A DNA stretch of 64,000 nucleotides from Clavibacter phaseoli (GCF_021922925.1 NZ_CP040786.1:1426001-1490000), one strand, 5' to 3'. Positions 17,901 to 26,167 are shown, counted from the first letter of the stretch. The notes: generated by a model not told the origin, from the letters alone. Numbers and translations are program-made.

Positions 17901-18749
17901 CAGGCCCGGTTCTGGATCTACGACACGCTGCTCAGCGAGTACGCGGCGATGGGCTTCGAGTACGGCTACTCGGTCGAGCGGCCCGACGCGCTGGTCCTGT
18001 GGGAGGCGCAGTTCGGCGACTTCGCCAACGGCGCGCAGACGATCATCGACGAGTTCATCTCCTCGGCCGAGCAGAAGTGGGGCCAGCGCTCGAGCGTCGT
18101 GCTGCTGCTGCCGCACGGCTACGAGGGCCAGGGTCCCGACCACTCGTCCGCGCGCATCGAGCGGTTCCTGCAGCTGTGCGCCGAGCAGAACATGACGGTC
18201 GCGCGTCCGTCGACGCCCGCGTCGTACTTCCACCTGCTGCGCCGCCAGGCGTACTCCCGACCCCGCCGCCCGCTCGTGGTCTTCACGCCGAAGGCCATGC
18301 TGCGGCTGCGCGGTGCCACGAGCGACGTCGAGGCCTTCACCTCGGGTCGCTTCGAGCCGGTGATCGACGACGTCCGCATCCAAGACCGCGGTGCCGTGCG
18401 CCGCGTGCTGCTCCACTCCGGCAAGGTGCACTACGACCTGCTGGGCGAGCTGGAGAAGCGTCAGGACACGTCCATCGCGCTCGTGCGGCTCGAGCAGTTC
18501 TACCCGTTCCCCGAGGAGCAGGTGCGCCGCGTCGTCGAGTCGTACCCGGACGCCGAGGTTGTCTGGGTGCAGGACGAGCCCGAGAACCAGGGCGCATGGC
18601 CGTTCGTGCACGTCGAGCTCGGCCGGGCGATCCCCGACCGCCCGGTGCGCGTCGTCTCCCGCCCGGCCGCCGCGTCGCCGGCCGCCGGCTCGAGCAAGCG
18701 CCACGCGACCGAGCAGTCGGACCTGATCGCGCGGGCCACCGCGGAGTGA
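14931..18749 (+). CDS. kgd: Multifunctional 2-oxoglutarate decarboxylase/dehydrogenase E1-E2 (KGD/OdhA)
   Basis: A 1272-residue TCA-cycle enzyme of the actinobacterial fused type. The N-terminal helper segment reads NEWLVDEMYERFVVDKDSVD. An Ala/Pro/Thr-rich linker (~55-150) follows, then an acyltransferase domain ending in DHRVIQGAGSGEF (catalytic His near 365), and a thiamine-diphosphate E1 domain (IGMAHRGRLNVL, HGDASMAGQGVVFE, VINNQVGFTT, RRRGHNEGDDPSMTQP, RQDTSIALVRLEQFYPFP). Known relatives (~1230-1260 residues) are inhibited by the FHA protein OdhI/GarA. GTG 14931 was chosen because the sequence from there matches the family start; the upstream in-frame ATG at 14793 adds 46 unlikely residues. 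Confidence 0.93.
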   Translation: MSSQVTGTGTDDGSTGDFGANEWLVDEMYERFVVDKDSVDRSWWPILENYHTTVIEGREATPATGDQTAEAQIPDAASTSAPATTNTGAPASTPSPAAAGQPDAQAQQPATGSQPAARTTSIAPKQQPIPAQAPAKAPAKKGQEPTPPGEDEVSPLRGMAKSLATNMDASLTIPTATSVRTIPAKLMIDNRIVINNHLKRARGGKVSFTHLIGWALIQALKEFPSQNVHYDEVDGKPSVVSPAHINLGIAIDMPKPDGTRALLVPSIKGAEAMTFGEFLQAYEELVKKARGNKLAAGDFAGTTISLTNPGGIGTVHSVPRLMKGQGAIIGAGALEYPAEFQGSSPKTLVELGIGKTITLTSTYDHRVIQGAGSGEFLKIVHERLIGQHGFYEDIFAALRIPYDPIQWATDINVDLSERVSKTSRVQELINAYRVRGHLMADIDPLEYQQRTHPDLEITNHGLTFWDLDREFVTDGFGGRRQALLRDVLGILRDSYCRTIGIEYMHIQQPDERRWIQGKVEQPYAKPTHDEQMRILSKLNESEAFETFLQTKYVGQKRFSLEGGESTISLLDTLLQGAADHGLDEVAIGMAHRGRLNVLTNIAGKSYGQIFREFEGTQDPRTVQGSGDVKYHLGTEGTFRGVHGEEMPVYLAANPSHLEAVNGVLEGIVRAKQDRKPIGSFSVLPILVHGDASMAGQGVVFETLQLSQLRAYRTGGTVHIVINNQVGFTTPPSESRSSVYSTDVAKSIQAPIFHVNGDDPEAVARVAHLAFEFRQEFKKDVVIDLVCYRRRGHNEGDDPSMTQPLMYNLIEAKRSVRKLYTEALVGRGDITQEEYDAAQKDFQDRLERAFAETHAAQTSSIPIQTDDAGAVADLERPDSQQDDGHGEPETTGVSESVIHAVGDAHDNPPQGFSVHPKLQALMRKRLEMSRSGSIDWAFGELLAIGSLLLENTPVRLAGQDSRRGTFVQRHAVLHDRDNGQEWLPLANLSDRQARFWIYDTLLSEYAAMGFEYGYSVERPDALVLWEAQFGDFANGAQTIIDEFISSAEQKWGQRSSVVLLLPHGYEGQGPDHSSARIERFLQLCAEQNMTVARPSTPASYFHLLRRQAYSRPRRPLVVFTPKAMLRLRGATSDVEAFTSGRFEPVIDDVRIQDRGAVRRVLLHSGKVHYDLLGELEKRQDTSIALVRLEQFYPFPEEQVRRVVESYPDAEVVWVQDEPENQGAWPFVHVELGRAIPDRPVRVVSRPAAASPAAGSSKRHATEQSDLIARATAE

Positions 18750-18770
18750 TCCGCGCGGGCTCGCGCCCGG

Positions 18771-18815
18771 CATGACGAGAGGCCCGGTCCCCAGGGGATC
18801 GGGCCTCTCGTCATG
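18771..18815. terminator. Bidirectional stem-loop terminator after kgd
   Basis: A perfect 16-bp inverted repeat, catgacgagaggcccg / cgggcctctcgtcatg, with a 13-base loop. It sits 21 bp after the kgd stop and 34 bp from the convergent acetyltransferase stop. Confidence 0.88.
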
Positions 18816-18849
18816 CGGCGGCCGCGTCGCCGCGCGCGTCGGCCGGCCG

Positions 18850-19290
18850 TCAGCCGAGCTTCGAGTAGCGGATGCCGGACGCGTGGTAGCCGCGGCGGGC
18901 GTAGAAGCGCGTGACGTTGTCGCGCGCCGCCGCGGAGGTCGCGAGGAACCGCGTCGCGCCGTGCTCGCGCGCCCACGCCTCGTAGTGGCGGATGAGGTCG
19001 GAGCCGATGCCGCCGGCCTGTCGACCCTCGCGCACCACCAGGATGATCAGCTGCGCGATGGGCTCGTCGTCGGCGAGGCCCCACATCAGGTGCCCGCCCG
19101 CGAGCCCGGCGATCTCACCGGCGTCGTCGCGGACGACCCACGTCTCGTGGCCGGCCGCGGCGGTCATGCGCGAGAGCCGTGCCGCGACGCGCTCCTCGTC
19201 CACCTCGTAGTCGAGCAGCCGGAGCAGCTCGACGATGACGGTGAGGTCGGACGGGGAGGGCGTCCCGAGGGACTGGATCGCGTTGGTCAC
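18850..19290 (-). CDS. GNAT family N-acetyltransferase
   Basis: A 146-residue single-domain acetyltransferase. The acetyl-CoA binding motif A is visible as LIILVVREGRQAGGIGSDLIRHYEAWAREHG (R-x-x-G-x-G/A form Q-A-G-G-I-G), followed by motif B, DNVTRFYARRGYHASGIRYSKL. The N-terminal ~50 residues are helical and variable, as expected of the substrate side. The substrate is unknown. It starts with GTG at 19290. It lies 35 bp beyond the end of the rsrA gene on the same strand and may be read through from the sigH-rsrA operon. Confidence 0.82.
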   Translation of the reverse strand: MTNAIQSLGTPSPSDLTVIVELLRLLDYEVDEERVAARLSRMTAAAGHETWVVRDDAGEIAGLAGGHLMWGLADDEPIAQLIILVVREGRQAGGIGSDLIRHYEAWAREHGATRFLATSAAARDNVTRFYARRGYHASGIRYSKLG

Positions 19291-19325
19291 GTCCCGAGAT
19301 TACCGGGAGACCATGGCCGCGTCGG

Positions 19326-19568
19326 TCAGTGCGTGGCCTGGATGGCCCGCAGCTTCTCCATCACCTGCGTGCGCAGGTCCTCCGGTGCCGCCTCGGTGCA
19401 GGCGCGGCGCACGGTGTCCCGCAGGACGACGCCGACGCGGTGCTCGCGCGCGCAGTCCGGGCAGTTCGCCATGTGCTCGCGGATGTCCGCGGCGTCCGCC
19501 TTGTCGAGCTCGTGGTGCAGGTACTCCTCGAGATCCTTCTTGGCCTTGTCGCAGCCGCAGTCGCTCAT
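19326..19568 (-). CDS. rsrA: Mycothiol-system anti-sigma factor (RsrA/RshA-like)
   Basis: An 80-residue zinc-binding anti-sigma factor. It carries the ZAS signature HMANCPDC (H-x3-C-x2-C, His near residue 32) and an N-terminal CGC cluster; relatives hold Zn2+ with these residues and release their sigma factor when disulphides form. The family sits in the cytoplasm and binds SigH/SigR. The ATG overlaps the stop of the sigma factor gene by four bases (ATGA), guaranteeing co-translation, as in Streptomyces sigR-rsrA and Mycobacterium sigH-rshA. The order sigH-rsrA opposite aroA is conserved in actinobacteria. Confidence 0.9.
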   Translation of the reverse strand: MSDCGCDKAKKDLEEYLHHELDKADAADIREHMANCPDCAREHRVGVVLRDTVRRACTEAAPEDLRTQVMEKLRAIQATH

Positions 19569-20389
19569 TTGGTCGCTCCAGTGAGGTGCGCGGTGGAGAT
19601 GCCCCGCTCGCGCGCGTAGTCGGAAAGCAGGCTCCGCAGCATCCGGCGGCCGCGGTGCAGGCGGCTCATGACGGTGCCCACGGGGGTCTTCATGATGTCG
19701 GCGATCTCCTGGTAGGAGAAGCCCTCGACGTCGGCGAAGTAGACGGCCATGCGGAAGTCCTCCGGGATGGACTGCAGCGCGTCCTTGACGGTGCTGTCCG
19801 GGAGGTGGTCGATGGCCTCGGCCTCGGCGGAGCGCGTGGTGGTGGCCGTGGCGCTCGTCGCGCCGCCCAACTGCCAGTCCTCGAGCTCGTCGATGGTGCC
19901 GTTGTAGGGGTCCCGCTGCTTCTTGCGGTAGTTGTTGATGAAGGTGTTCGTGAGGATCCGGTACAGCCAGGCCTTGAGGTTCGTGCCCTGCTTGAACTGG
20001 TGGAAGGCCGTGTAGGCCTTCACGAACGTCTCCTGCACCAGGTCCTGCGCGTCGGCGGGGTTGCGCGTCATGCGCAGGCCCGCGGCGTACAGCTGGTCGA
20101 TGAACGGGAGCGCCTGCTCCTCGAAGAGCTCGCGGTTGTCGCCGGGCTGGGCCTTGCGCGGCTCCTCGGCCTCGGCCCGCTCGGCCTCCTCGTGGTCCGC
20201 GGCCTCCTCGGTGGAGTGCACGACGGCCTCCACGAGCTCCGCGGGCGCGGCGGGTGCGGTGGGCGCGTCGCCCCCGGAGGTCTCGGCCGGCGCGTCGTGA
20301 CTGGTGTTCCCTGAAGTGGCCATCAGGGCAGATTCTACGGCGCGCACGAGCTCGGCGGACGGGGCCGCCGGTGCTGTCCTCGTGATCAC
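19565..20389 (-). CDS. sigH: RNA polymerase sigma factor SigH/SigR (ECF, thiol-oxidative stress)
   Basis: A group IV sigma factor. Region 2 is [39 protein letters not shown] followed by [16 protein letters not shown]; region 4 is [42 protein letters not shown]. Family knowledge makes it the activator of thioredoxin, mycothiol and protease genes after disulphide stress. I chose GTG 20389 (274 residues) because aagga precedes it and the added segment [16 protein letters not shown] repeats a later [18 protein letters not shown] 20323 (252 residues) is the alternative and has no clear ribosome site. Either form has a long acidic N-terminal extension before region 2. It is transcribed from a SigH-type promoter at 20449-20474. 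Confidence 0.88.
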   Translation of the reverse strand: MITRTAPAAPSAELVRAVESALMATSGNTSHDAPAETSGGDAPTAPAAPAELVEAVVHSTEEAADHEEAERAEAEEPRKAQPGDNRELFEEQALPFIDQLYAAGLRMTRNPADAQDLVQETFVKAYTAFHQFKQGTNLKAWLYRILTNTFINNYRKKQRDPYNGTIDELEDWQLGGATSATATTTRSAEAEAIDHLPDSTVKDALQSIPEDFRMAVYFADVEGFSYQEIADIMKTPVGTVMSRLHRGRRMLRSLLSDYARERGISTAHLTGATK

Positions 20390-20448
20390 GGGTGATCCTT
20401 CCCGGCCCGGGATCCGGGCCTGCCGGACGTCTGCCCGGTACTCTGGTG

Positions 20449-20474
20449 AACCCATGGAGATCTTCAGGTATTCC
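20449..20474 (-). promoter_or_regulatory. SigH/SigR-type promoter of sigH (GGAAT-N18-GTT)
   Basis: On the minus strand, GGAAT (20474-20470) is followed after exactly 18 bases by GTT (20451-20449). This is the textbook SigR/SigH consensus at its preferred spacing. It points to sigH, with a predicted transcript start near 20442, about 50 bases before GTG 20389. It implies autoregulation. The element spans the start codon of divergent aroA (20454). Confidence 0.78.
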
Positions 20475-21917
20475 GGTCCGACCTTCAGCCCGTACGACGA
20501 CGACCGGACCCATGCGCCCGTGCCGACGGACGACGGGCCCTGGGCGGCGCCCGCGGCGGACGGGCCGCTCGACGCGACCGTGCCGCTCCCGGGATCCAAG
20601 AGCCTGACGAACCGCGAGCTGGTGCTGTCCGCCCTCGCCGACTCCCCCTCGACGCTCCGCGCGCCGCTGCGGTCGCGCGACACCCGCCTCATGGTGGAGG
20701 CGCTGCGGGCCCTCGGCACCGTGATCGAGGAGGTCGACGGCGACGGCGCGTTCGGGCCCGACCTGCGCATCACCCCGGCGGAGCTCGCGGGCGGGATCAC
20801 CATCGAGTGCGGCCTCGCCGGCACCGTGATGCGCTTCCTGCCGCCCGTCGCCGCTCTCGCCCTCGGTCCCGTCTCCTTCGACGGCGACCCGAGCGCGCGC
20901 CGCCGCCCCATGTCCGGCACGATCGAGGCGCTCCGGGCCCTCGGGGTCGACGTCAACGACGACGGCCGCCGCGCGCTGCCCTTCAGCCTCTACGGGACCG
21001 GGGAGGTGCCGGGCGGCGAGATCGCCATCGACGCGTCCGCCTCCAGCCAGTTCGTCTCCGGCCTGCTGCTCGCCGCGCCCCGGTTCACCCAGGGGCTCCG
21101 GCTCCGGCACACGGGTCGGACGCTGCCGAGCATGCCGCACATCGAGATGACGATCCGCACGCTCGCCGATCGCGGCGTCGTGGTCGAGAGCCCGGAGCCC
21201 GGCCTCTGGATCGTGCCCTCCTCCCCCATCGCGGGCCGCGAGGTGCGCATCGAGCCCGACCTCTCCAACGCCGCGCCGTTCCTCGCCGCGGCGATCGTCG
21301 CCGGCGGCCGCGTGTCCATCCCCGGCTGGCCCGAGGAGACGACGCAGGTCGGCGCCGACCTCGAGCACCTGCTGCCGCGGTTCGGCGCCACCGTCACCCG
21401 CGAGGCGGGCGCGCTCGTGGTCGACGGCGGCCCGGGCCTCGCCGCGGGCGGACGCATCCCCGGCATCGACCTCGACCTCAGCACCGGCGGCGAGCTGGCG
21501 CCCGCGCTGGTCGCGCTCGCGGCCCTCGCCGACGGGCCCAGCCGCATCACGGGCATCGGGCACCTGCGCGGCCACGAGACGGACCGGCTGGCGGCGCTGG
21601 CGGCCGAGATCACCGGGCTCGGCGGATCCGTCACCGAGCTCGAGGACGGCCTCGCTATCGCGCCTGCCGCGCTGCACGGCGGCCCGTGGCGCGCCTACGA
21701 GGACCACCGCATGGCGACCGCGGGCGCGATCGTCGGCCTGGCCGCCCCGGGCGTCGAGATCGACGACATCGGCACGACCGCGAAGACGCTGCCCGAGTTC
21801 CCCGAGCTGTGGCTCGGCCCGCTCCTCGGCCGCGCGCCGCGCGCCGCCGTCGATCCCCTCGCGCTCGGCGGGATCACCGGGCCGGGCGCCGCGGGCGGCC
21901 TCGGCGGCCTCCTGTGA
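20454..21917 (+). CDS. aroA: 3-phosphoshikimate 1-carboxyvinyltransferase (EPSP synthase)
   Basis: A 487-residue shikimate-pathway enzyme that joins phosphoenolpyruvate to shikimate-3-phosphate. Conserved elements are [17 protein letters not shown], the [12 protein letters not shown] loop, [48 protein letters not shown] and [12 protein letters not shown]. It carries a ~40-residue N-terminal extension before the PGSKS motif and a Gly/Ala-rich tail, making it longer than the usual ~430 residues. ATG 20454 follows a ggtgaaccc context. Its stop overlaps the GTG of rsgA (GTGA), so aroA-rsgA-hisN form an operon. Confidence 0.94.
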   Translation: MEIFRYSGPTFSPYDDDRTHAPVPTDDGPWAAPAADGPLDATVPLPGSKSLTNRELVLSALADSPSTLRAPLRSRDTRLMVEALRALGTVIEEVDGDGAFGPDLRITPAELAGGITIECGLAGTVMRFLPPVAALALGPVSFDGDPSARRRPMSGTIEALRALGVDVNDDGRRALPFSLYGTGEVPGGEIAIDASASSQFVSGLLLAAPRFTQGLRLRHTGRTLPSMPHIEMTIRTLADRGVVVESPEPGLWIVPSSPIAGREVRIEPDLSNAAPFLAAAIVAGGRVSIPGWPEETTQVGADLEHLLPRFGATVTREAGALVVDGGPGLAAGGRIPGIDLDLSTGGELAPALVALAALADGPSRITGIGHLRGHETDRLAALAAEITGLGGSVTELEDGLAIAPAALHGGPWRAYEDHRMATAGAIVGLAAPGVEIDDIGTTAKTLPEFPELWLGPLLGRAPRAAVDPLALGGITGPGAAGGLGGLL

Positions 21918-22990
21918 GCTGGCTCGCGGATCCCGAGCAGGACGACGGCGTCTGGGACGCCTACGACGAGTCCTCGGTGCGCGTGCGCCCCAACCCCAAG
22001 GGCAACAAGCCGCGCAGCAAGCAGCGCCCCGGCCACACCGACGCCGTCGAGGGCCGCGTGCTCACGGTCGACCGTGGCCGCTTCGGCGTGCTCGTGGGCG
22101 AGGACACGCCCGACGAGCACACGCTGACCGCCACGCGCGCGAGAGAGCTCGGCAAGAAGGCGGTGGTCACCAACGACCGCGTCGACATCGTGGGCGACAC
22201 CTCGGGCGACGAGGGCAGCCTGTCGCGCATCGTCCGCATCGCCCCCCGGCGCACGCTGCTGCGCCGGAGCGCCGACGACTCCGACGCCGTCGAGCGCGTG
22301 ATCGTGGCGAACGCCGACCAGATGCTCATCGTCGTCGCGGCCGCCGAGCCCGAGCCGCGCGCGCGCCTGGTGGACCGCTACCTGGTGGCGGCCTTCGACG
22401 CCGGGATCCAGCCGATCCTCTGCATCACCAAGTCGGACGTCGCCGACCCCGCGCCCTTCGCCGCGCACTTCCGCGTGCTCGACGTGCCCATCGTGCTGAG
22501 CCGTTCCGACGACGTCCCGCTCGACGAGCTGCGCGCGCTGCTGGCCGACCGCACGACCGTCGCCGTCGGCCACTCCGGCGTCGGCAAGTCCACGCTCGTG
22601 AACGCGCTCGTGCCGGACGCCAAGCGCGCCACGGGCGTCGTCAACCAGGTCACCGGGCGCGGCCGCCACACGTCGAGCTCCACCGTCTCCATGCGCGTCG
22701 AGACGGGCGACGGCGGCCACGGCTGGATCATCGACACCCCGGGCGTGCGCTCGTTCGGGCTCGGGCACGTGGATCCGGCGAACATCCTCCGCTCGTTCGC
22801 CAGCTACGCGCACCTGCCCGAGGGCGAGCCGCCGGGCGGCATCCCGCTCACGGAGGCGCACGACTGGGAGATCGTGGACCGGGTCGAGGCGGGCGAGCTC
22901 GGGGACGCCGGGCGCGAGCGGCTGCACTCGCTCCAGCACCTCGTCGCCAACCGGTCGGACGCGGCGAAGGGCGACCAGGCCGATCGCTAG
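21914..22990 (+). CDS. rsgA: Ribosome small-subunit-dependent GTPase A, lacking the zinc knuckle
   Basis: A 358-residue circularly permuted GTPase that helps mature the 30S subunit. After a basic N-terminal region ([21 protein letters not shown]) comes an OB-like domain, then the permuted G motifs: ITKSD (G4) before GHSGVGKST (G1), [10 protein letters not shown] (G2) and [10 protein letters not shown] (G3). Standard RsgA ends with a Cys-x-Cys-His zinc domain, but here the segment after DPANILRSF contains no cysteine at all; the only Cys in the protein lies in LCITKS. It begins at a GTG overlapping the aroA stop and ends 10 bp before hisN. Confidence 0.9.
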   Translation: MSWLADPEQDDGVWDAYDESSVRVRPNPKGNKPRSKQRPGHTDAVEGRVLTVDRGRFGVLVGEDTPDEHTLTATRARELGKKAVVTNDRVDIVGDTSGDEGSLSRIVRIAPRRTLLRRSADDSDAVERVIVANADQMLIVVAAAEPEPRARLVDRYLVAAFDAGIQPILCITKSDVADPAPFAAHFRVLDVPIVLSRSDDVPLDELRALLADRTTVAVGHSGVGKSTLVNALVPDAKRATGVVNQVTGRGRHTSSSTVSMRVETGDGGHGWIIDTPGVRSFGLGHVDPANILRSFASYAHLPEGEPPGGIPLTEAHDWEIVDRVEAGELGDAGRERLHSLQHLVANRSDAAKGDQADR

Positions 22991-23000
22991 GCTCGACCCC

Positions 23001-23813
23001 GTGGCCTCCGAACCCCTGCACTCCCTGTCGTCCGACCTGCGGCTCGCCCGGGAGCTCGCCGACATGGCCGACGCGATCTCGCTCGACCGCTTCCGCTCCG
23101 CCGACCTCGCCATCGAGACGAAGGCCGACTCCAGCTGGGTCACCGACGCCGACACGTCGGTCGAGCGCGCGATCCGCGCCGGCATCGCCGACAGCCGCCC
23201 GCACGACAGCGTGCTCGGCGAGGAGTACGGCACGTCCGGCTCGTCGTCCCGGCAGTGGATCGTGGACCCCATCGACGGCACCTCCAACTTCGCGCGCGGC
23301 GTGCCCGTCTGGGGCACGCTCATCGCGCTCGCGGTGGACGGCGTGCCCGTGGTCGGCGTCGTCAGCGCGCCCGCGCTCGGCCGCCGCTGGTGGGGCGCGA
23401 CCGGCCTCGGCGCCTACGTCGACGACACGCTCGGGCAGGCCACCACCTCGCAGGAGCGCAGGATCCGGGTCTCGGACGTCGACCGGCTCGAGGACGCCTC
23501 GATGAGCGTCGCCGGCGTGCAGCGCTGGCGTGACGCCAACCGGCTCGACGAGCTCATCGACCTCTCGGGACGCGTGAAGCGCTCCCGCGACTTCGGCGAC
23601 ATGTGGGCCTACATGCTGCTCGCCGAGGGACTCCTCGACATCGCGGGCGAGCACGATCTGAAGCCCTACGACATGGCCGCGCTCATCCCCGTGATCGAGG
23701 AGGCGGGCGGCCGGTTCACGTCGATCGACGGCGAGGCGGGGCCGTGGCACGGATCCGCGCTCGCCACCAACGGGCGCCTCCACGACGCCGTGCTGGCGGT
23801 CGTCGCGCGCTGA
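23001..23813 (+). CDS. hisN: Inositol monophosphatase family; probable histidinol-phosphatase
   Basis: A 270-residue Mg2+-dependent phosphatase of the IMPase fold. Metal-binding motifs are seen as LGEEYG (Glu), WIVDPIDGTSNFARG (DPIDGT) and, near the C-terminus, KPYDMAALIPVIEEAGG (a D-x-A-A pattern). Actinobacteria use such an enzyme, HisN, for histidinol phosphate dephosphorylation, and the position right after aroA-rsgA supports that use; inositol monophosphatase is the main alternative. It starts with GTG 23001, 10 bp after rsgA, and is convergent with the DHA2 exporter. Confidence 0.82.
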   Translation: MASEPLHSLSSDLRLARELADMADAISLDRFRSADLAIETKADSSWVTDADTSVERAIRAGIADSRPHDSVLGEEYGTSGSSSRQWIVDPIDGTSNFARGVPVWGTLIALAVDGVPVVGVVSAPALGRRWWGATGLGAYVDDTLGQATTSQERRIRVSDVDRLEDASMSVAGVQRWRDANRLDELIDLSGRVKRSRDFGDMWAYMLLAEGLLDIAGEHDLKPYDMAALIPVIEEAGGRFTSIDGEAGPWHGSALATNGRLHDAVLAVVAR

Positions 23814-23844
23814 GCCCGCCTCCGCCGCGCTCCGTGCCGCCCGC

Positions 23845-25353
23845 TCAGGCGGTCGCGGCGCGCTGCCGGCGACGACGGCGCTGGCCGAGGTCGACCAGCC
23901 CGAGCGTGAGGGCCACCGCCACCAGCGCGATCGTCACGAGGAAGCCGTTGCGGAACCCGTCGTGGTACACCGCGAGGCTCGCGTCGCCGCCGCCGGTGGC
24001 CTCGGCGTAGAGCGTGCTGAAGAAGGTGGCCGACGCGGCCGCGACGCCCACGGCCGTGCCGACGCGCTGGCCGACCTGCGCCATGGATCCGGCGACGCCG
24101 CCCTCGGTCACAGGGATCTCGGCGAGCGTGAGCGTCTGGTTCGGCGAGATCACGAAGCCCGCCCCGACGCCCGCGACGAGCATGGCCGCGGCCATCGCCC
24201 AGGGCGTCGCCTCCTGCGGCGTGAGCACCGCGGCGAGGAGCAGCAGCGTGATGCCGACCGCGACGATCGCGAGCCCGATCACGACCAGCTGGCGGCCGAG
24301 CCGCGAGACGAGGCGGCCCCCGATCCACGCGGTCACGGCCGACGACAGCGCGAACGGGATGCTGACCATGCCGGCGAACACCGGCGCGAGGCCGAGCCCC
24401 TGCTGGAGGTACAGCGTCGTGAGCAGGAACACCGCGGGGATCGCGGCGAAGTACGCGGTAGCGATGAGGATCCCGTTGCGGTACGAGGAGAGCTTGAAGA
24501 GCGCGAAGTGCACGACGGGTGACTTGCCCGACCGCTCGTAGCGTCGCTCCCAGGCGACGAAGAGCGCCGCGGCGACGACGGCGCCGGCGAGCCAGATCCA
24601 CCGCAGCGGGTCGTCGTCGGGCCCGCCCGTCGTGAGCACGAACGGCAGCATGAGCGAGAACGTGGCGATCGCGAGGAGGACGACGCCGACGGGGTCGAGG
24701 CCCGTCTTCGCCTGGGGCCTCGCCTGCCGTCGCGGCAGCAGCTTGAGCGCGAACGCGATGGCGACGATGCCGAGCGGGATGTTCATCCAGAACAGCAGGC
24801 GCCAGCCGTCCTCGGGGCCGCCGAGCTGGATCAGCAGGCCGCCGAGCGTCGGCCCGAACGCGGTGGAGATGCCGACCACGGCGCCGAACAGGCCGAACGC
24901 GCGCGCCCGCTCCTCGCCCTGGAAGAGCTGCTGGATGAGGCCGAGCACCTGCGGCATCTGGATGCCGGCGGCCACGCCCTGCAGGATCCGCGCGACCACG
25001 AGGGTCTTCACGTCCGGCGCGATGGCGCACAGGAGGCTCGCGATGGTGAAGGAGCTGAGGCCGACCACGAACATGAGCCGGCGGCTGCGGATGTCGCCGA
25101 GGCGGCCGGCGGGCACGAGGGCCAGGCCGAACGCGAGGGCGTAGCCGGCGACGATGAGCTGCAGGTCGGTGGATCCGGCGCCGAGGGACTCCTCGATCGA
25201 CGGGAGCCCGACGTTGACCTTCGAGAGGTCGAGGATCGTGAGCGCCGCGACGCCGACGCACACCCAGAAGGCCTGCCAGCGGGTGCGATCCTGGTCGTCG
25301 GTCGGGGTCGGGGTCGAGGTCGGGGTCGTGCCCGCGGTGGTGCGTCCGGTCAT
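23845..25353 (-). CDS. MFS transporter, DHA2 (EmrB/QacA, 14-TM) family
   Basis: A 502-residue drug:H+ antiporter with about 14 membrane segments. Motifs include LDLSKVNVGLPSIEESLG in helix 1 (D1-like motif of DHA2), PAGRLGDIRSRRLMF (motif A), RILQGVAAGIQMPQVLGLI and GPTLGGLL (motif C type). The N-terminus before helix 1 is a Thr/Pro run encoded by repetitive ggtcgg DNA (about 25299-25329). The start was set at ATG 25353; a GTG at 25374 is in frame and neither has a good ribosome site. An imperfect inverted repeat lies just upstream and may be an operator. The substrate is unknown. Confidence 0.85.
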   Translation of the reverse strand: MTGRTTAGTTPTSTPTPTDDQDRTRWQAFWVCVGVAALTILDLSKVNVGLPSIEESLGAGSTDLQLIVAGYALAFGLALVPAGRLGDIRSRRLMFVVGLSSFTIASLLCAIAPDVKTLVVARILQGVAAGIQMPQVLGLIQQLFQGEERARAFGLFGAVVGISTAFGPTLGGLLIQLGGPEDGWRLLFWMNIPLGIVAIAFALKLLPRRQARPQAKTGLDPVGVVLLAIATFSLMLPFVLTTGGPDDDPLRWIWLAGAVVAAALFVAWERRYERSGKSPVVHFALFKLSSYRNGILIATAYFAAIPAVFLLTTLYLQQGLGLAPVFAGMVSIPFALSSAVTAWIGGRLVSRLGRQLVVIGLAIVAVGITLLLLAAVLTPQEATPWAMAAAMLVAGVGAGFVISPNQTLTLAEIPVTEGGVAGSMAQVGQRVGTAVGVAAASATFFSTLYAEATGGGDASLAVYHDGFRNGFLVTIALVAVALTLGLVDLGQRRRRRQRAATA

Positions 25354-25358
25354 GAGGT

Positions 25359-25390
25359 ATCGAATCCCATACACGGGCTATGTATTCCCG
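25359..25390. promoter_or_regulatory. Imperfect inverted repeat upstream of DHA2 exporter (possible operator)
   Basis: On the minus strand GAATACATA and TATGGGATTC form imperfect half-sites separated by GCCCGTG, directly upstream of the exporter start. The patch is AT-rich for this genome. A repressor site is plausible, but no regulator gene is adjacent. Confidence 0.3.
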
Positions 25391-25560
25391 CTCCCGCGAG
25401 CGAGGGCACCGTGCCCTCGACCAGCTTGCTCCTCACCTGGGGGAATCGTCCCGATCGAGCGCCCGCCGGAGCCCGAGCAGACGCCGGCTGACGTGTCGCG
25501 CCGGCGGGCCGCGCCCGGCCGCGTCTCGGACCTCGGTGAGCGGGCGCCGGGTCCCCGCGG

Positions 25561-25602
25561 CAGACCGAAGGCCCCGTCCTGCTGGACGGGGCCTTCGGTC
25601 TG
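25561..25602 (-). terminator. Stem-loop terminator downstream of tmRNA
   Basis: A perfect 19-bp stem, cagaccgaaggccccgtcc paired with its complement at 25584-25602, with tetraloop tgct. It lies 46 bp past the tmRNA 3' end in the direction of its transcription. Confidence 0.88.
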
Positions 25603-25648
25603 CCCGGACGGATCCGGACCCTCGACGAGCGTGGAGCATGCGACGCGA

Positions 25649-26024
25649 TGGTGGAGATGCGGGGAATCGAACCCCGGTCCACTGCTGTAATCCTGCGCCT
25701 TCTACGGGTGTAGCCAGGAAAGACGTCCTACTCGGCCCCGACACTTGCTCCTGGCATCTGAGTCGACGGGCCCAGCCTCAGTTCGAGTCCCGCGCGGCCC
25801 TGAGGCACGACCGCGCAGCGAGCTCCCTGATCTGACGCCGACTTACCGGATAGAGAGCATCACCGGGTCGACGGTCCTGTTAGTGCGCTCGCTTAGGCAG
25901 CGAGAGCGAAGGACGACTGCTTGTTATTGGCAGTTGTATTTTGCAGAGAGCGTTTACGAGATAGCCCTGCATCCTCGACCCGCTTCTCGCAGTCATTCAG
26001 GCAATGTCGAAACCGATCATCCCC
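25649..26024 (-). ncRNA. ssrA: Transfer-messenger RNA (tmRNA)
   Basis: The 5' end on the minus strand reads GGGGATGATCGGTTTCGAC and the 3' end is a tRNA-like GGGTTCGATTCCCCGCATC-TCCACCA with encoded CCA; total ~376 nt. The tag reading frame (25931-25893) reads ANNKQSSFALAA followed by TAA, aligning in position and ending with the Mycobacterium tag ADSHQRDYALAA. The RNA rescues stalled ribosomes together with SmpB, whose gene lies 144 bp upstream on the same strand. The region is markedly AT-richer than its surroundings, as expected of tmRNA. Confidence 0.95.
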
Positions 26025-26036
26025 ATGAACGGCAGA

Positions 26037-26091
26037 GCGCCTCGAGAGGCGCCCGAGCCGGGTCGCATGTTCCACGCTGTCGAGTTGTCAA
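26037..26091 (-). promoter_or_regulatory. Possible ssrA promoter (-35) and leader hairpin
   Basis: On the minus strand a perfect TTGACA lies at 26091-26086, but a matching -10 is weak (around ATGCGA). Between it and the mature tmRNA 5' end is a 7-bp hairpin, gcgcctc-ga-gaggcgc (26037-26052). This could be a processed leader or a weak smpB terminator. Confidence 0.35.
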
Positions 26092-26167
26092 TCGCCGGCC
26101 GCCTCTTCCGCGCCCAGCCCTCCATGTTACCCGACCGATGCCGGGCGCACCACCGGGAGGGGCGGGC

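Noticed and set aside
14925..18773. 1282-residue minus-strand open frame opposite kgd
   Set aside because: Low-complexity antisense translation; kgd on the plus strand is unmistakable.
25893..26075. 60-residue open frame ending in the tmRNA tag
   Set aside because: It contains the tag codons but starts upstream of the tmRNA; only the tag part is meaningful.
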